The notes: generated by a model from the sequence alone, not told the origin. A DNA stretch of 64,000 nucleotides from Frondihabitans sp. PhB188 (GCF_003752365.1 NZ_RJUO01000003.1:124001-188000); one strand, 5' to 3'; shown: positions 39,127-48,578, numbered from the stretch's first letter. Translations and numbers: made by a program.

Positions 39127-40602
39127 CTAGCGCCCCGCCGGCACGATGTCGATCGGCCCGGACGCCGCGAACTCCACGGCCCAGTCGGCCTGCGCGACCT
39201 CGCTCGACTCGTCGGCGTAGGCGGCGATGAGCTCCTCGGCCTCCTCCTCGGTGGCGACCGAGGGGCCCGACCCGAGCAGCGGGATGTTGGCCGTCTCCTT
39301 GGTGAACCAGACGGCGACGAGCCCGATCACGGCGGCGATCATCAGGTAGAACGCCGGGATGTCGTTCGCCCACGCGAAGCCGCTCTTCGTGGCCCAGGCG
39401 ACGAGCGACTCGGTGACGAGAGGCGTGGTGCCGCCGAACAGCGAGACCGACACGTTGAACGCGATGGCCAGGGCGCCGTAGCGGATGATCGTCGGGAACA
39501 GCGCCGGGAGCGTGGAGGGCATCGTCGACGTGAACGTGACGAGCACGAGGCCGAGCAGCAGCAGGCCGACGAAGACGAGCACGGTCGACTCGGTCTGCAC
39601 CAGCTTGAGCGCGGGCCACGAGAGCACCAGGAAGCCGAGGCAGCCGGCGAACAGAACGGGTCGGCGGCCGAAGCGGTCCGACAGGCGCCCGCCGAGCCCG
39701 ATGACGGCCATCATCAGCACCATCACGACGATCACGAGGATGAGCCCGTTGGTCGCATCGCGGCCGAGCGTCGACGTGAGGTACGTCGGCATGTACGACA
39801 GCAGCATGTAGTCGGTGACGTTGAAGACGAGCACGAGGCCGATGCAGACGAGCAGCGCGCGCCAGTTCTCGGCGAACAGGCGCAAGAACGGCGTCTTGGC
39901 CGACTCGCGCGACGCGGCCTCCTCCTGCTGCTTCTGGAAGGCCGGCGTCTCCTCGAGCTTCAGGCGCAGGTAGAGGCCGACGAGGCCGAGGGGCCCGGCG
40001 ACCAGGAACGGGATCCGCCAGCCCCAGCTCAGCAGCACCTCCTCCGACATGGCGAACTGCAGCACCGTCACGAGCGAGGCGCCGAGCACGTAGCCGCCGA
40101 GGGTGCCGAACTCGAGCCACGAGCCCATGAACCCGCGGCGCTTGTCGGGCGAGTACTCCGCGATGAACGTCGCGGCCCCGCCGTACTCCCCGCCGGTCGA
40201 GAAGCCCTGCACGAGGCGGGCCACGAGCAGCAGGAGGGGTGCCCAGACGCCGATGGTGTTGAAGTCGGGGAGGAAGCCGATGGCGAAAGTTCCTGCGGCC
40301 ATCATGATCATCGTCACGGCCAGCACCTTCTGACGGCCGATGCGGTCGCCGAGAGGGCCGAAGACCGCGCCGCCGATGGGCCGGACCACGAACGCCGCCG
40401 TGAACGTCGCGAAGGTCAGGATCACGCTGAGCGTCGGGCTGAGCGAGGGGTAGAAGACTCGGGCGAGGGTGGTGGTGAGGTAGGCGAACACCCCGAAGTC
40501 GAACCATTCCATGCCGTTCCCGAGGGCGGCGGCGGCGACGGCTCGCTTGAGCAGGGGCTCTTCGACGACGGTCACGTCATCATTCGTCAGTCTTCTTCTC
40601 AT
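39127..40602 (-). CDS. MFS transporter of the metabolite:H+ symporter (MHS) family, 491 aa
   Basis: Twelve predicted helices. The MHS pattern starts with AAALGNGMEWFDFGVFAYL, then GPLGDRIGRQKVL (motif A) and FSTGGEYGGAATFIAEYSPDKRRGF; a second motif A reads GGRLSDRFGRRPVL. Relatives carry proline/betaine, citrate, alpha-ketoglutarate or shikimate; the substrate cannot be fixed. The ATG at 40602 has GGAG eight bases upstream; a longer opening to 40641 is less likely. It is divergent from valS across a 208-bp spacer. Confidence 0.88.
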   Translation of the reverse strand: MRRRLTNDDVTVVEEPLLKRAVAAAALGNGMEWFDFGVFAYLTTTLARVFYPSLSPTLSVILTFATFTAAFVVRPIGGAVFGPLGDRIGRQKVLAVTMIMMAAGTFAIGFLPDFNTIGVWAPLLLLVARLVQGFSTGGEYGGAATFIAEYSPDKRRGFMGSWLEFGTLGGYVLGASLVTVLQFAMSEEVLLSWGWRIPFLVAGPLGLVGLYLRLKLEETPAFQKQQEEAASRESAKTPFLRLFAENWRALLVCIGLVLVFNVTDYMLLSYMPTYLTSTLGRDATNGLILVIVVMVLMMAVIGLGGRLSDRFGRRPVLFAGCLGFLVLSWPALKLVQTESTVLVFVGLLLLGLVLVTFTSTMPSTLPALFPTIIRYGALAIAFNVSVSLFGGTTPLVTESLVAWATKSGFAWANDIPAFYLMIAAVIGLVAVWFTKETANIPLLGSGPSVATEEEAEELIAAYADESSEVAQADWAVEFAASGPIDIVPAGR

Positions 40603-40810
40603 GCGCGGTTCACTCCAGTTATCGACACGCGCCACCGGCACGGCGGCACAAAAAACTCCGAAAGCTTACCAGATGTCAGTATTTCGCTGCAGGGAGTGCA
40701 CTCCCGAGGCCCGTCTCGGGGCGCAGGAACTGCCCTGACGTAGACTGGCCCGCAGCACATTCAGGCACCTCACCACCGACACGGTGCCGCCCATATCGAA
40801 GGAGTACGCG
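40603..40810. promoter_or_regulatory. Divergent spacer of MHS transporter and valS, with a 14-bp palindrome
   Basis: GGGAGTGCACTCCC at 40692-40705 is a perfect 14-bp palindrome. A copy of the dispersed GGGCGCAGGAACTG motif lies at 40718-40731. An AT-rich patch at 40650-40688 may be the transporter promoter. The valS ribosome-binding site AAGGAG is at 40799-40804. Confidence 0.5.
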
Positions 40811-43408
40811 ATGCCCAGACCCATGCCAGAGAAGCCCGCCCTCGAAGGCCTCGAAGGGGTCTGGGGCCCCGCCTGGGAGATGGCGGGAACGTACAAGTTC
40901 GACCGGGCGAGCGCGTCGAAGGCCACCGTCTTCTCGATCGACACTCCCCCGCCGACGGCCTCCGGGTCGCTGCACATCGGCCACGTCTTCAGCTACACGC
41001 ACACCGACGTCAAGGCGCGCTTCGAGCGCATGCGCGGCAAGAGCGTCTTCTACCCGATGGGCTGGGACGACAACGGCCTGCCCACCGAGCGTCGCGTGCA
41101 GAACTTCTACGGCGTGCGCTGCGACCCGACGCTCCCCTACGACGCCGACTTCACGCCGCCGTTCGAGGGCGGCGACAACAAGTCGTCGAAGGCCGCCGAC
41201 CAGATCCCGATCTCGCGCCGCAACTTCATCGAGCTCTGCGAGCGCCTCACGGTCGAAGACGAGAAGCAGTTCGAAGACGTCTGGCGCAAGCTCGGCCTGT
41301 CGGTCGACTGGACCCAGTCGTACCGCACCATCGGCGACGACTCGCAGGCCGTCGCGCAGAAGGCGTTCCTCCGCAACCTCGCGCGCGGCGAGGCCTACCA
41401 GGCGCAGGCCCCCACGCTGTGGGACGTCACCTTCCGCACCGCGGTCGCCCAGGCCGAGCTCGAAGACAAGGACATGCCGGGCGCCTACCACACGCTCGCG
41501 TTCCACGGACCGGCCGGCGACGTGCTCATCAAGACCACCCGCCCCGAGCTGCTCCCCGCCTGCGTCGCGCTGGTCGCGCACCCTGACGACGAGCGCTACC
41601 AGGGCCTGTTCGGCACGACGGTGAAGACGCCGCTGTTCGACGTCGAGGTTCCGGTGCTCGCTCACCACCTCGCTCAGAAAGACAAGGGCTCCGGCATCGC
41701 CATGGTCTGCACGTTCGGCGACACGACCGACGTCGTGTGGTGGCGCGAGCTCGACCTGCCCAACCGCTCGGTGATCGGCTTCGACGGCCGGTTCGTCTCC
41801 GAGGCGCCCGACGTCATCGTGTCGGAGGCCGGCAAGGCCGCCTACGGCGAGCTCGCCGGCAAGACCGTGTTCAGCGCGAAGGCCGCCATCGTGGCCCTGC
41901 TGCAGGAGTCCGGCGAGATGCAGGGCGAGATCGAGAAGATCACCCACCCGGTCAAGTTCTTCGAGAAGGGCGACAAGCCGCTCGAGATCGTGTCGACCCG
42001 CCAGTGGTACATCGTCAACGGCGCCCGCGACGAGGCTCTCCGCGAGACGCTCCTCACCCGCGGCGAGGAGGTCGCGTTCCACCCCGACTTCATGCGGGTT
42101 CGCTACGAGAACTGGGTCAAGGGGCTCTCGGGCGACTGGCTCATCTCACGCCAGCGCTTCTTCGGCGTGCCGATCCCGGTCTGGTACCCGCTCGACGGCG
42201 ACGGCAACCCCGTCTTCGACAGCGCTATTGTGCCGAGCGAGGCCCAGCTGCCCGTCGACCCGTCGAGCGACACCGCCCCCGGCTACGACGAGTCGCAGCG
42301 CGGCGTGCCCGGAGGCTTCCAGGGCGAGGTCGACGTGATGGACACCTGGGCGACCTCCTCGCTGACCCCGCAGCTCGCGGGCAAGTGGGAGTCCGACCCC
42401 GAGCTGTTCGACCTCGTCTACCCGTACTCGCTGCGCCCGCAGGGCCAGGACATCATCCGCACCTGGCTGTTCTCGACCGTGCTGCGCGCGCAGCTCGAGG
42501 GCGACACCGTGCCGTGGAAGAACGCCTCGATCTCGGGCTTCATCGTCGACCCCGACCGCAAGAAGATGTCGAAGTCGAAGGGCAACGTGGTGACGCCCGC
42601 GGCCATGCTCGACGATCACGGCTCCGACGCGGTCCGCTACTGGGCCGCCTCGTCGCGCCTGGGCACCGACGCGGCGTTCGACCCGCAGAACCCGAAGCAG
42701 ATCAAGGTCGGCCGCCGCCTCGCGATCAAGGTGCTCAACGCCGCCAAGTTCGTCTACTCGTTCCCGGAGCCCGTCGAGGGCGCCGCTGTCACCGAGGCCC
42801 TCGACGTCGACCTGCTGGCGAACTTCGCCGCCGTCATCGAGGCAGCCACCACGGCTCTCGAGAACTACGACCACGCGAAGGCGCTCGAGACCACCGAGAA
42901 GTTCTTCTGGACGTTCTGCGACGACTACCTCGAGCTCGTCAAGGAGCGCGCGTACGGCGCCACCTCGACTCCCGAGGCCCAGTCGTCGGCGGTGCTCGCG
43001 CTCCGCTCGACCATCGACGGCCTGCTCCGCCTGCTCGCGCCCTACCTCCCCTTCGCCACCGAAGAGGTCTGGTCGTGGACCCACGACACCTCCGTCCACA
43101 CGGCCGCCTGGCCCACGGCGCAGGAACTCGGGGCGGTCACCTCCCCGTCCGGGCTCCTCGAGCTCGTCGGCGAGGCGCTGATCTCGATCCGCCGCGCGAA
43201 GACCGACGCCAAGGCGTCGCAGAAGACGCCGGTGACGTCGGCCGTCGTCGTGGCCCCCGAGGCGTCGCTCGCGCTGCTGCGGACGGCCGCGGCCGACCTC
43301 TCGGCCGTCGGACGCATCGAGACGCTGACCTTCGCTGCCGGCGAGGAGCTCGCCGTGAGCGACATCGTGCTGGCTGAGCAGCCGTCGTCGACGGACTCGG
43401 CAGTCTGA
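40811..43408 (+). CDS. valS: Valyl-tRNA synthetase, 865 aa
   Basis: Class I synthetase for tRNA-Val. HIGH is at 55-58 (SLHIGHVFSYTH) and KMSKS in DRKKMSKSKGNVVTP. The editing domain sits between them, and the WTHDTSVHTAAWP region begins the C-terminal domain. It has no long coiled-coil tail, and the N-terminus resembles the archaeal-like ValS form of some actinobacteria. The ATG at 40811 follows AAGGAG. Its stop overlaps the start of an 84-aa gene. Confidence 0.95.
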   Translation: MPRPMPEKPALEGLEGVWGPAWEMAGTYKFDRASASKATVFSIDTPPPTASGSLHIGHVFSYTHTDVKARFERMRGKSVFYPMGWDDNGLPTERRVQNFYGVRCDPTLPYDADFTPPFEGGDNKSSKAADQIPISRRNFIELCERLTVEDEKQFEDVWRKLGLSVDWTQSYRTIGDDSQAVAQKAFLRNLARGEAYQAQAPTLWDVTFRTAVAQAELEDKDMPGAYHTLAFHGPAGDVLIKTTRPELLPACVALVAHPDDERYQGLFGTTVKTPLFDVEVPVLAHHLAQKDKGSGIAMVCTFGDTTDVVWWRELDLPNRSVIGFDGRFVSEAPDVIVSEAGKAAYGELAGKTVFSAKAAIVALLQESGEMQGEIEKITHPVKFFEKGDKPLEIVSTRQWYIVNGARDEALRETLLTRGEEVAFHPDFMRVRYENWVKGLSGDWLISRQRFFGVPIPVWYPLDGDGNPVFDSAIVPSEAQLPVDPSSDTAPGYDESQRGVPGGFQGEVDVMDTWATSSLTPQLAGKWESDPELFDLVYPYSLRPQGQDIIRTWLFSTVLRAQLEGDTVPWKNASISGFIVDPDRKKMSKSKGNVVTPAAMLDDHGSDAVRYWAASSRLGTDAAFDPQNPKQIKVGRRLAIKVLNAAKFVYSFPEPVEGAAVTEALDVDLLANFAAVIEAATTALENYDHAKALETTEKFFWTFCDDYLELVKERAYGATSTPEAQSSAVLALRSTIDGLLRLLAPYLPFATEEVWSWTHDTSVHTAAWPTAQELGAVTSPSGLLELVGEALISIRRAKTDAKASQKTPVTSAVVVAPEASLALLRTAAADLSAVGRIETLTFAAGEELAVSDIVLAEQPSSTDSAV

Positions 43409-43662
43409 TGCAGTTGGGAACGCGCTGGTCGGTCGGGGGCCAGACCCCCGACCGGCTCCCGGCCGCGGTCGTCGAGGCCGTCGCCCGCGTCGAGGCCGAG
43501 CTGGCCTCGCAGGCCGTCGACGCGTCGACCTGGCGCTGGACTCTCACGTGGCTCGAGCGCAAGCCGGTCGTCGAGCTCGACGACGGCACCGTCATCCGGT
43601 ACGACGCCGCGGCCGACACGGCGTCGGTGCACGAGCCGGTCGACGGCGAGGAGCTCGACTAG
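43408..43662 (+). CDS. Small hypothetical protein coupled to valS, 84 aa
   Basis: The ATG shares its A with the valS stop (TGATG), so translation is coupled. The protein is soluble and acidic at the end (HEPVDGEELD), with WRWTLTWLERKPVVELDDGTVIRYD in the middle. No known motif is visible and I do not recognise it. Confidence 0.6.
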   Translation: MQLGTRWSVGGQTPDRLPAAVVEAVARVEAELASQAVDASTWRWTLTWLERKPVVELDDGTVIRYDAAADTASVHEPVDGEELD

Positions 43663-43689
43663 CCCTCCGCCGCTCCCCATCGGGCTCGC

Positions 43690-43747
43690 CCCGCCGAAAC
43701 GGCTCAGCCCCTCCGTCTGTACGGAGGGGCTGAGCCGTTTCGGCGGG
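43690..43747. terminator. 27-bp perfect hairpin, bidirectional terminator
   Basis: Arms 43690-43716 and 43721-43747 are perfect complements over 27 bp (core GGCTCAGCCCCTCCGT) with loop CTGT. It lies between valS plus its partner and the converging secreted-protein gene. Confidence 0.9.
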
Positions 43748-43785
43748 CGGCGCAGCCCCAGCAAGCGGGGCCGCGCGTCCGTCGG

Positions 43786-44556
43786 TCAGCAGGTGGCCAG
43801 AGGGATCTCCTCGCGGGTCACCGTCTTGATCGCCTTCGAAGGGCCCTGCGAGATGCCGAAGACCACGAACTGCGACAGCTTGTCGGCGGGGATCTCGAAC
43901 GAGAATCCGACGGTGGCGTTCGAGAGTCCGTACTTCTTCTTCACGTCAGCCCGCGAGAGGTTCGCCGTGTGGCGGAACGCCTTGGTCACGCCGGTCGTCG
44001 AGACGGTGTAGACGTCGACGGTACCCGGACCAGCGGACTTCTGCGGGTCGAACGACCAGCCGGTCAGCCGGATGCGCGGCGTGGTGGTTCCCGGCGTGGG
44101 GCACGCTCCGACGGCGGAGTCGAGGTGGGAGATCGCCGACGACGGCACGCCGATGAGGTACTGGCGGTTCAGGACCTTCGTGGCTCCGGTCGAACTCGTG
44201 ATGCTCGCTGCGACCGTGACGCGGCCGGCCGAGTCGCGCCCCGGCGGCACGAGCACGACTTCGTCGAAGCCGTAGGCCTTCGACGTGGTCCCGAGTGCCG
44301 CGGCTACGTCTGCGCGCGGCCTGTCTGCCTTGACCTTCTCGATGACGGTGCCCTGGATGCTGATCGCGACCGTTGTCGTCTTCGCGTCCACGGCTGCCCA
44401 GCCCCGGACACGGACCGCGTTCAGTCCTGACAACGTGACCGAGTCGACGTGACCGTCGGTCGGCGTCGCGGCGTTGGCGGCGAGCGGCGCCGCGAGCAGC
44501 GCTCCGGCGGCGAGAGTGCCGGCCACGAGTGCGGCGATGATGCGTGTGGTGCGCAT
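43786..44556 (-). CDS. Secreted protein with two short repeated modules, 256 aa
   Basis: A signal peptide (residues 1-29, ending ANAA) is followed by two similar modules: HVDSVTLSGLNAVRVRGWAAVD ... RADVAAALGTTSKAYGFDEVV, and RIRLTGWSFDPQ ... RADVKKKYGLSNATVGFSFEI. Shared features are a Trp near the start and an R-A-D-V...YG-x...GF element. Such repeats resemble accessory modules of secreted cell-wall hydrolases in this lineage, but no catalytic domain is present. Cysteines near 157 and at the very C-terminus could pair. AAGGATCACC precedes the ATG. Confidence 0.7.
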   Translation of the reverse strand: MRTTRIIAALVAGTLAAGALLAAPLAANAATPTDGHVDSVTLSGLNAVRVRGWAAVDAKTTTVAISIQGTVIEKVKADRPRADVAAALGTTSKAYGFDEVVLVPPGRDSAGRVTVAASITSSTGATKVLNRQYLIGVPSSAISHLDSAVGACPTPGTTTPRIRLTGWSFDPQKSAGPGTVDVYTVSTTGVTKAFRHTANLSRADVKKKYGLSNATVGFSFEIPADKLSQFVVFGISQGPSKAIKTVTREEIPLATC

Positions 44557-44793
44557 GGTGATCCTTCTCTGTGCGGCTCCCCCCTGGAGCCGATGCGTCC
44601 ATCGTGCTCCGCGCCCGACCCGGAGGGTATAGGCCGCTCGGCTGAACCTGCGCCGCCCCACTGCATCCATCGGCTACTCCTTTCACCCCGCCGATCACGG
44701 TCCCGTAACGGTCTGCCGCTCCCGCCGCCGTCCACCCCGCGTTCCGGCACCCGCGCAACGCGGCGGCCTTGGTCGGGTGCCGCTTCGCAGGGG
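44557..44793. other. Spacer of 237 bp upstream of the secreted-protein gene
   Basis: It holds the promoter of the gene starting at 44556 and the 3' flank of the methyltransferase gene (both on the minus strand). An AT-richer patch lies near 44625-44700. No hairpin, repeat or small gene is supported. Confidence 0.5.
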
Positions 44794-45600
44794 CTACGCG
44801 CGGGCGAGGAGCTCGCCGTGGGGCATCGCGAAGAAGCCGTCGAGGGCGTCGCGCCACGCGAGCCAGGCGTCGGAGATCGCCCGCAGCTCGAGGTCGGTGG
44901 CGGCGCCCTTCTCGATCGCGTCGGCGTAGAACGCCGACTCGAGCGCCCGCGCGGCCCACGACTCGCCCCACCAGGTGCGCTCCGCGTCAGACGAGTAGCA
45001 CCAGATCGACGCCGACGACTCGAAGTCGGTCAGGCCGGCCTCGAGCGCCCACCCCTTGAGGTGGCGCCCGGCGTCCGGCTCGCCGCCGTTGCCGCGGTGG
45101 ACGAGCTGGTAGACCGTCATCCAGTGGTCGAGGCCGGGGTTCTCAGGGGCCCAGATCGTGCCGCGGTAGTCGACGTCGCGCACGGCGATCAGCCCGCCGG
45201 GCTTCGCCACGCGGCGCATCTCGACGAGGGCGGCTACCGGGTCGGCGACGTGCTGCAGCACCTGGTGGGCGTGCACGACGTCGAAGGTGTCGTCGGGGAA
45301 CGGCAGGGAGTACAGGTCGGCGGTCTGGAAGACGGCGTTGGCGAGTTCCTGCGCCGAGGCGAGCTCGGTGGCCGCGGCGACGATCTGGGCCGACGAGTCG
45401 ATTCCGACGACGCGACCGGCTGACAGGATGCGGGCGAAGTCGACCGTGATGGTGCCGGGGCCGGCTCCGACGTCGAGGAGCGTCATGTCGGGCGCGAGGT
45501 GCGGGAGGAGGTACGCGGCGGAGTTCTCGGCGGTGCGCCAGGTGTGGCTGCGCAGGACGCTCTCGTGGTGGCCGTGGGTGTACTTCTCGCCGCTGCTCAT
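44794..45600 (-). CDS. SAM-dependent methyltransferase (class I), 268 aa
   Basis: A Rossmann-like methyltransferase. Motif I is LLDVGAGPGTITVDFA near residues 40-55, the acidic loop follows as VVGIDSSAQIV, motif II-like DTFDVVHAHQVLQHVADP, and then MRRVAKPGGLIAVRD. The UbiE/arsenite-methyltransferase-like layout fits but the substrate is unknown. A conserved C-terminal half (YRGTIWAPENPGLDHW, TWWGESWAAR) is shared with a group of uncharacterised actinobacterial proteins. Confidence 0.85.
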   Translation of the reverse strand: MSSGEKYTHGHHESVLRSHTWRTAENSAAYLLPHLAPDMTLLDVGAGPGTITVDFARILSAGRVVGIDSSAQIVAAATELASAQELANAVFQTADLYSLPFPDDTFDVVHAHQVLQHVADPVAALVEMRRVAKPGGLIAVRDVDYRGTIWAPENPGLDHWMTVYQLVHRGNGGEPDAGRHLKGWALEAGLTDFESSASIWCYSSDAERTWWGESWAARALESAFYADAIEKGAATDLELRAISDAWLAWRDALDGFFAMPHGELLARA

Positions 45601-45637
45601 GCCCTGACGTTAGCGGACGAGCGGGTGTCGACGAGCG

Positions 45638-45838
45638 TCAGCGGAACGTCGTGTGCCGGATGCCGTCGCGCACGAGCATGTCGGCGAACGGATCGCCGTC
45701 GGAGCGGTTCGGCGCTTCGGCGAGACTCGCGACGCGACTCGACCGGCGACGCGACCAGGCCACGAGTGCGAGGCCGGCCTGCAGAAGGAGGCGGTCGAAC
45801 GGCGAGCCGGGGCGGGTGGAGTGGAGTGCGGCGGTCAT
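45638..45838 (-). CDS. Small basic protein coupled to the ArsR-type regulator, 66 aa
   Basis: The ATG at 45838 overlaps the stop of the regulator gene (ATGA). The protein has one short hydrophobic helix (DRLLLQAGLALVAW) followed by SRRRSSR and a charged tail. Similar short proteins commonly follow helix-turn-helix regulators in actinobacteria. No function is known to me; it may be a peripheral membrane partner. Confidence 0.65.
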   Translation of the reverse strand: MTAALHSTRPGSPFDRLLLQAGLALVAWSRRRSSRVASLAEAPNRSDGDPFADMLVRDGIRHTTFR

Positions 45839-46434
45839 CGGTGTTCTCCTTCGACGTGGGGTGCGTCGGCGATCGGGAAGGCGTTGAAGTGGATCTGGAC
45901 GCGGCGGGCACCCGGACGGGGCTCGCGCGCACGCAGCGGTGCGATGTGCTGCTCGTAGAAGGCGGTGAAGGCCTGGCCGATCTCGCGCAGCTCGTCGCGG
46001 GTGGCCGAGAGGTTCAGGGTGTCGAGAGTCGAGGCCTCGTACCAGTCCTTGCCGACGTCTTCGGCGCGGTCCTGGAACTGGGCGAGCAGGCCCGCGCGCA
46101 CGCGCTCCCACTCGCGGCCCACCATCTGGGCCGCTGCTCGGCCGGCGGCGGTGTCATGGTCGAAGACCGACACCGAGACGCTACCCGGAGAGCGCTCCCA
46201 CCAGCGCTCGCGACCCGAGCCTCGGCCCTCGACCTCGCGGACGAGGCCGTGCCGGGCGAGCTGACGCAGGTGGTAGCTCGTCGAGCCGCTCGACTCGCCG
46301 AGACGTTCGGCCAGGCCGCTGGCGGTGGCCGGGCCGTAGTTCGAGAGCGCCTCGTAGAGCTCGACCCGCAGGGGGTGCGCCATGGCGCGGAGGGCACCGG
46401 CGTCGAGTGCTCTGTCGTTCGGCTTGTCGCTCAT
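45835..46434 (-). CDS. ArsR/winged-helix transcriptional regulator, 199 aa
   Basis: A winged-helix DNA-binding domain covers about residues 12-85, with RAMAHPLRVELYEALSNYGPATASGLAERLG and STSYHLRQLARHGLVREVEG. A C-terminal helical part (about 90-170) is of the kind seen in PadR/ArsR-like stress regulators. The ATG at 46434 is preferred because the extension to 46506 would run through the operator repeats. It is divergent from the M3 peptidase gene and shares its promoter. Confidence 0.85.
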   Translation of the reverse strand: MSDKPNDRALDAGALRAMAHPLRVELYEALSNYGPATASGLAERLGESSGSTSYHLRQLARHGLVREVEGRGSGRERWWERSPGSVSVSVFDHDTAAGRAAAQMVGREWERVRAGLLAQFQDRAEDVGKDWYEASTLDTLNLSATRDELREIGQAFTAFYEQHIAPLRAREPRPGARRVQIHFNAFPIADAPHVEGEHR

Positions 46435-46450
46435 GTCTCGATCGTACGAC

Positions 46451-46497
46451 CGCAAAGAAATCTTTGCAAGCATTTCTTTGCAAGCATGTCTTTGCAT
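46451..46497. promoter_or_regulatory. Operator: three 14-bp tandem repeats TCTTTGCAAGCAT
   Basis: TCTTTGCAAGCAT starts at 46461 and 46475, and TCTTTGCAT at 46489, a strict 14-bp period. GCAAAGA at 46452-46458 pairs with TCTTTGC, making GCAAAGAAATCTTTGC palindromic. The AT-rich block lies between the divergent regulator and peptidase genes and probably binds the winged-helix regulator. Confidence 0.7.
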
Positions 46498-46517
46498 CTG
46501 CGGCATAGGGTGGAGGA

Positions 46518-48578
46518 ATGACGAATCCGTTCTTCGAACCGAGCCCTCTCCCCTACGCTCTCCCGCCGTTCGAGCGGATCTCGGACGACGACTACCTGCC
46601 CGCCTTCGAGGCCGGCTTCGCCGAGCAGCTCGCCGAGATCGAGGCCATCGCCTCCGACCCGGCTCAGGCGACGTTCGAGAACACGGTCGTTCCGCTGCAG
46701 CGGAGCGGCCAGATCCTGTCGCGAGTCGAGCACGTCTTCTTCAACAAGTCCTCCAGCGACTCGAACGACGCCACCAACGCGCTCGAACTCGAGCTGGCGC
46801 CGAGGCTGGCCGCGCACGCCGACACGATCCGCCTCGACCCGCGGCTCTCCGGTCGCGTCGCCGCCGTCTACGAGCAGCTCGGCACGGCCGCGACCGAGCA
46901 CCTCACGCCGGAGGAGGTCTACCTCGTCGAGCGCCTGCACGACGAGTTCAGCCGGGCCGGCGCCGGCCTCGGCGACGACGCGAAGCGACGCCTGCGCGAG
47001 CTCAACGGCGCACTCTCGACGCTGACCACCCGCTTCGAGAAGAACCTTCTCGCCGACACGAACGAGCTCGCCGTCGTGGTCGACGACGTCGCCGAGCTCG
47101 ACGGACTGGGCGAGGGCGAGATCGCGGGCCTCGCCCAGGCGGCGGCCGAGCGCGGGCTGGACGGGAAGTTCCTGATCTCGCTCGTGCTCTTCACCGGTCA
47201 CCCGCTTCTGGCCTCGCTCACGAACCGGCCGCTGCGCGAACGGCTCCTTGCAGCTTCGATGGCGCGCGGCACCCACGGCGGCGAGTTCGACAACCGCGCT
47301 GTGCTTCTCGAGATCGTGCGGCTGCGGGCCGAGCGCGCGGCGCTGCTCGGCTTCGAATCGCACGCGGCGTATGTGACGGCAGGCCAGACTGCGGGCTCCC
47401 CCGAGGCAGTGCACGATCTGCTCGCGCGCCTCGCGGCCCCCGCGGCCCGCAACGCCCGCGCCGAGTGGGCCGACCTGCAGCGCCTCGCCGACGCCGACCC
47501 GGCCTTTCCCGACGGAGCCGACGTCGCCGCCCACGACTGGGCGTACTACACCGAGAAGGTCCGCGCCGAGAAGTAGGACTTCGACGCCGCCGAGATGCGC
47601 CCCTACTTCGACGCCGAGCGCGTGCTGCACGACGGCGTGCTCTACGCCGCATCGACCCTGTACGGCCTGACCTTCACCGAACGCACCGATCTGGTCGCCT
47701 ACCATCCCGATACCCGCGTGTTCGAGGTCGCCGGCGACGAGGGCGAGCCGGTCGGGCTCTACGTGCTCGATCTCTACACGCGCGACTCCAAGCGCGGCGG
47801 TGCCTGGATGAACCCGCTCGTCTCGCAGTCAGGACTCTTCGGCACCCTGCCCGTCGTCGTCAACAACCTCAACGTCTCGAAGCCGCCGGCCGGCAGCCCC
47901 ACGCTGCTCACGCTCGACGAGGTGACGACGATGTTCCACGAGTTCGGCCACGCCCTGCACGGCCTGATCGCACGCACCGAGTACCCGTACTTCTCGGGCA
48001 CCAACGTGTACCGCGACTTCGTGGAGTTCCCGAGCCAGGTCAACGAGATGTGGCTGCTCTGGCCCGAGGTGCTCGAGCACTACGCCCTCCACCACGAGAC
48101 CGGAGAGCCCATGCCCGCCGACCTCGTCGAGAAGCTCACGGCATCCGAGGGCTTCAACCAGGGATTCGAGACCTCCGAGTACCTCGCAGCCTCCCTCCTC
48201 GACCAGTCGTGGCACTCCCTGACGTTCGAGGCCGCTTCGGCCGTCGACGACGTCGCCGCGTTCCAGGCGCAGGAACTCGCCGCCGCCGGCCTCGACAACC
48301 CCGCGGTCCCTCCCCGCTATGCGAGCACCTACTTCGCGCACACCTTCTCGGGGGGCTACGACGCCGGCTACTACTCCTACATCTGGAGCGAGGTGCTCGA
48401 CGCCGACACCGTGGAGTGGTTCACGGCGAACGGCGGGCTCACCCGGGCGAACGGGGCCCGCTTCGCGGAGCGGCTGCTCGGTGTCGGCGGCGCCAAGGAC
48501 CCCCTCGAGGCCTACCGCGACTTCCGCGGCCGCGATGCCGAGGTCGCGCCGCTCCTGGTGCGCCGCCGCCTGCAGTAG
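46518..48578 (+). pseudogene. M3 family metallopeptidase (Dcp/OpdA type) with an in-frame amber stop
   Basis: The reading frame is continuous from ATG 46518 (after GGAGG) to the stop at 48576-48578 except for one TAG at 47574-47576. The protein would be 686 residues, normal for oligopeptidase A/dipeptidyl carboxypeptidase. The N-terminal part (352 aa) ends EKVRAEK, and the next in-frame residues DFDAAEMRPYF fit the family, where a tyrosine is expected at the stop. One base change TAC/TAT to TAG explains this. The zinc site FHEFGHALH is downstream, so the 352-aa product would be inactive. A restart at ATG 47595 could give the 327-aa catalytic half. Either a pseudogene, a readthrough gene or a sequencing error. 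Confidence 0.85.

Noticed and set aside
42760-42785. REP-type repeat inserted in valS (sequence coding FPEPVEG)
   Set aside because: The match to GAGCCTGTCGAAGG-type repeats is short and the protein stays in frame; chance or normal coding is adequate.
47574-47576. Pyrrolysine or suppressor reading of the amber codon
   Set aside because: No pyl genes are seen, and the island tRNA has anticodon UAA (codon TTA), not CUA.
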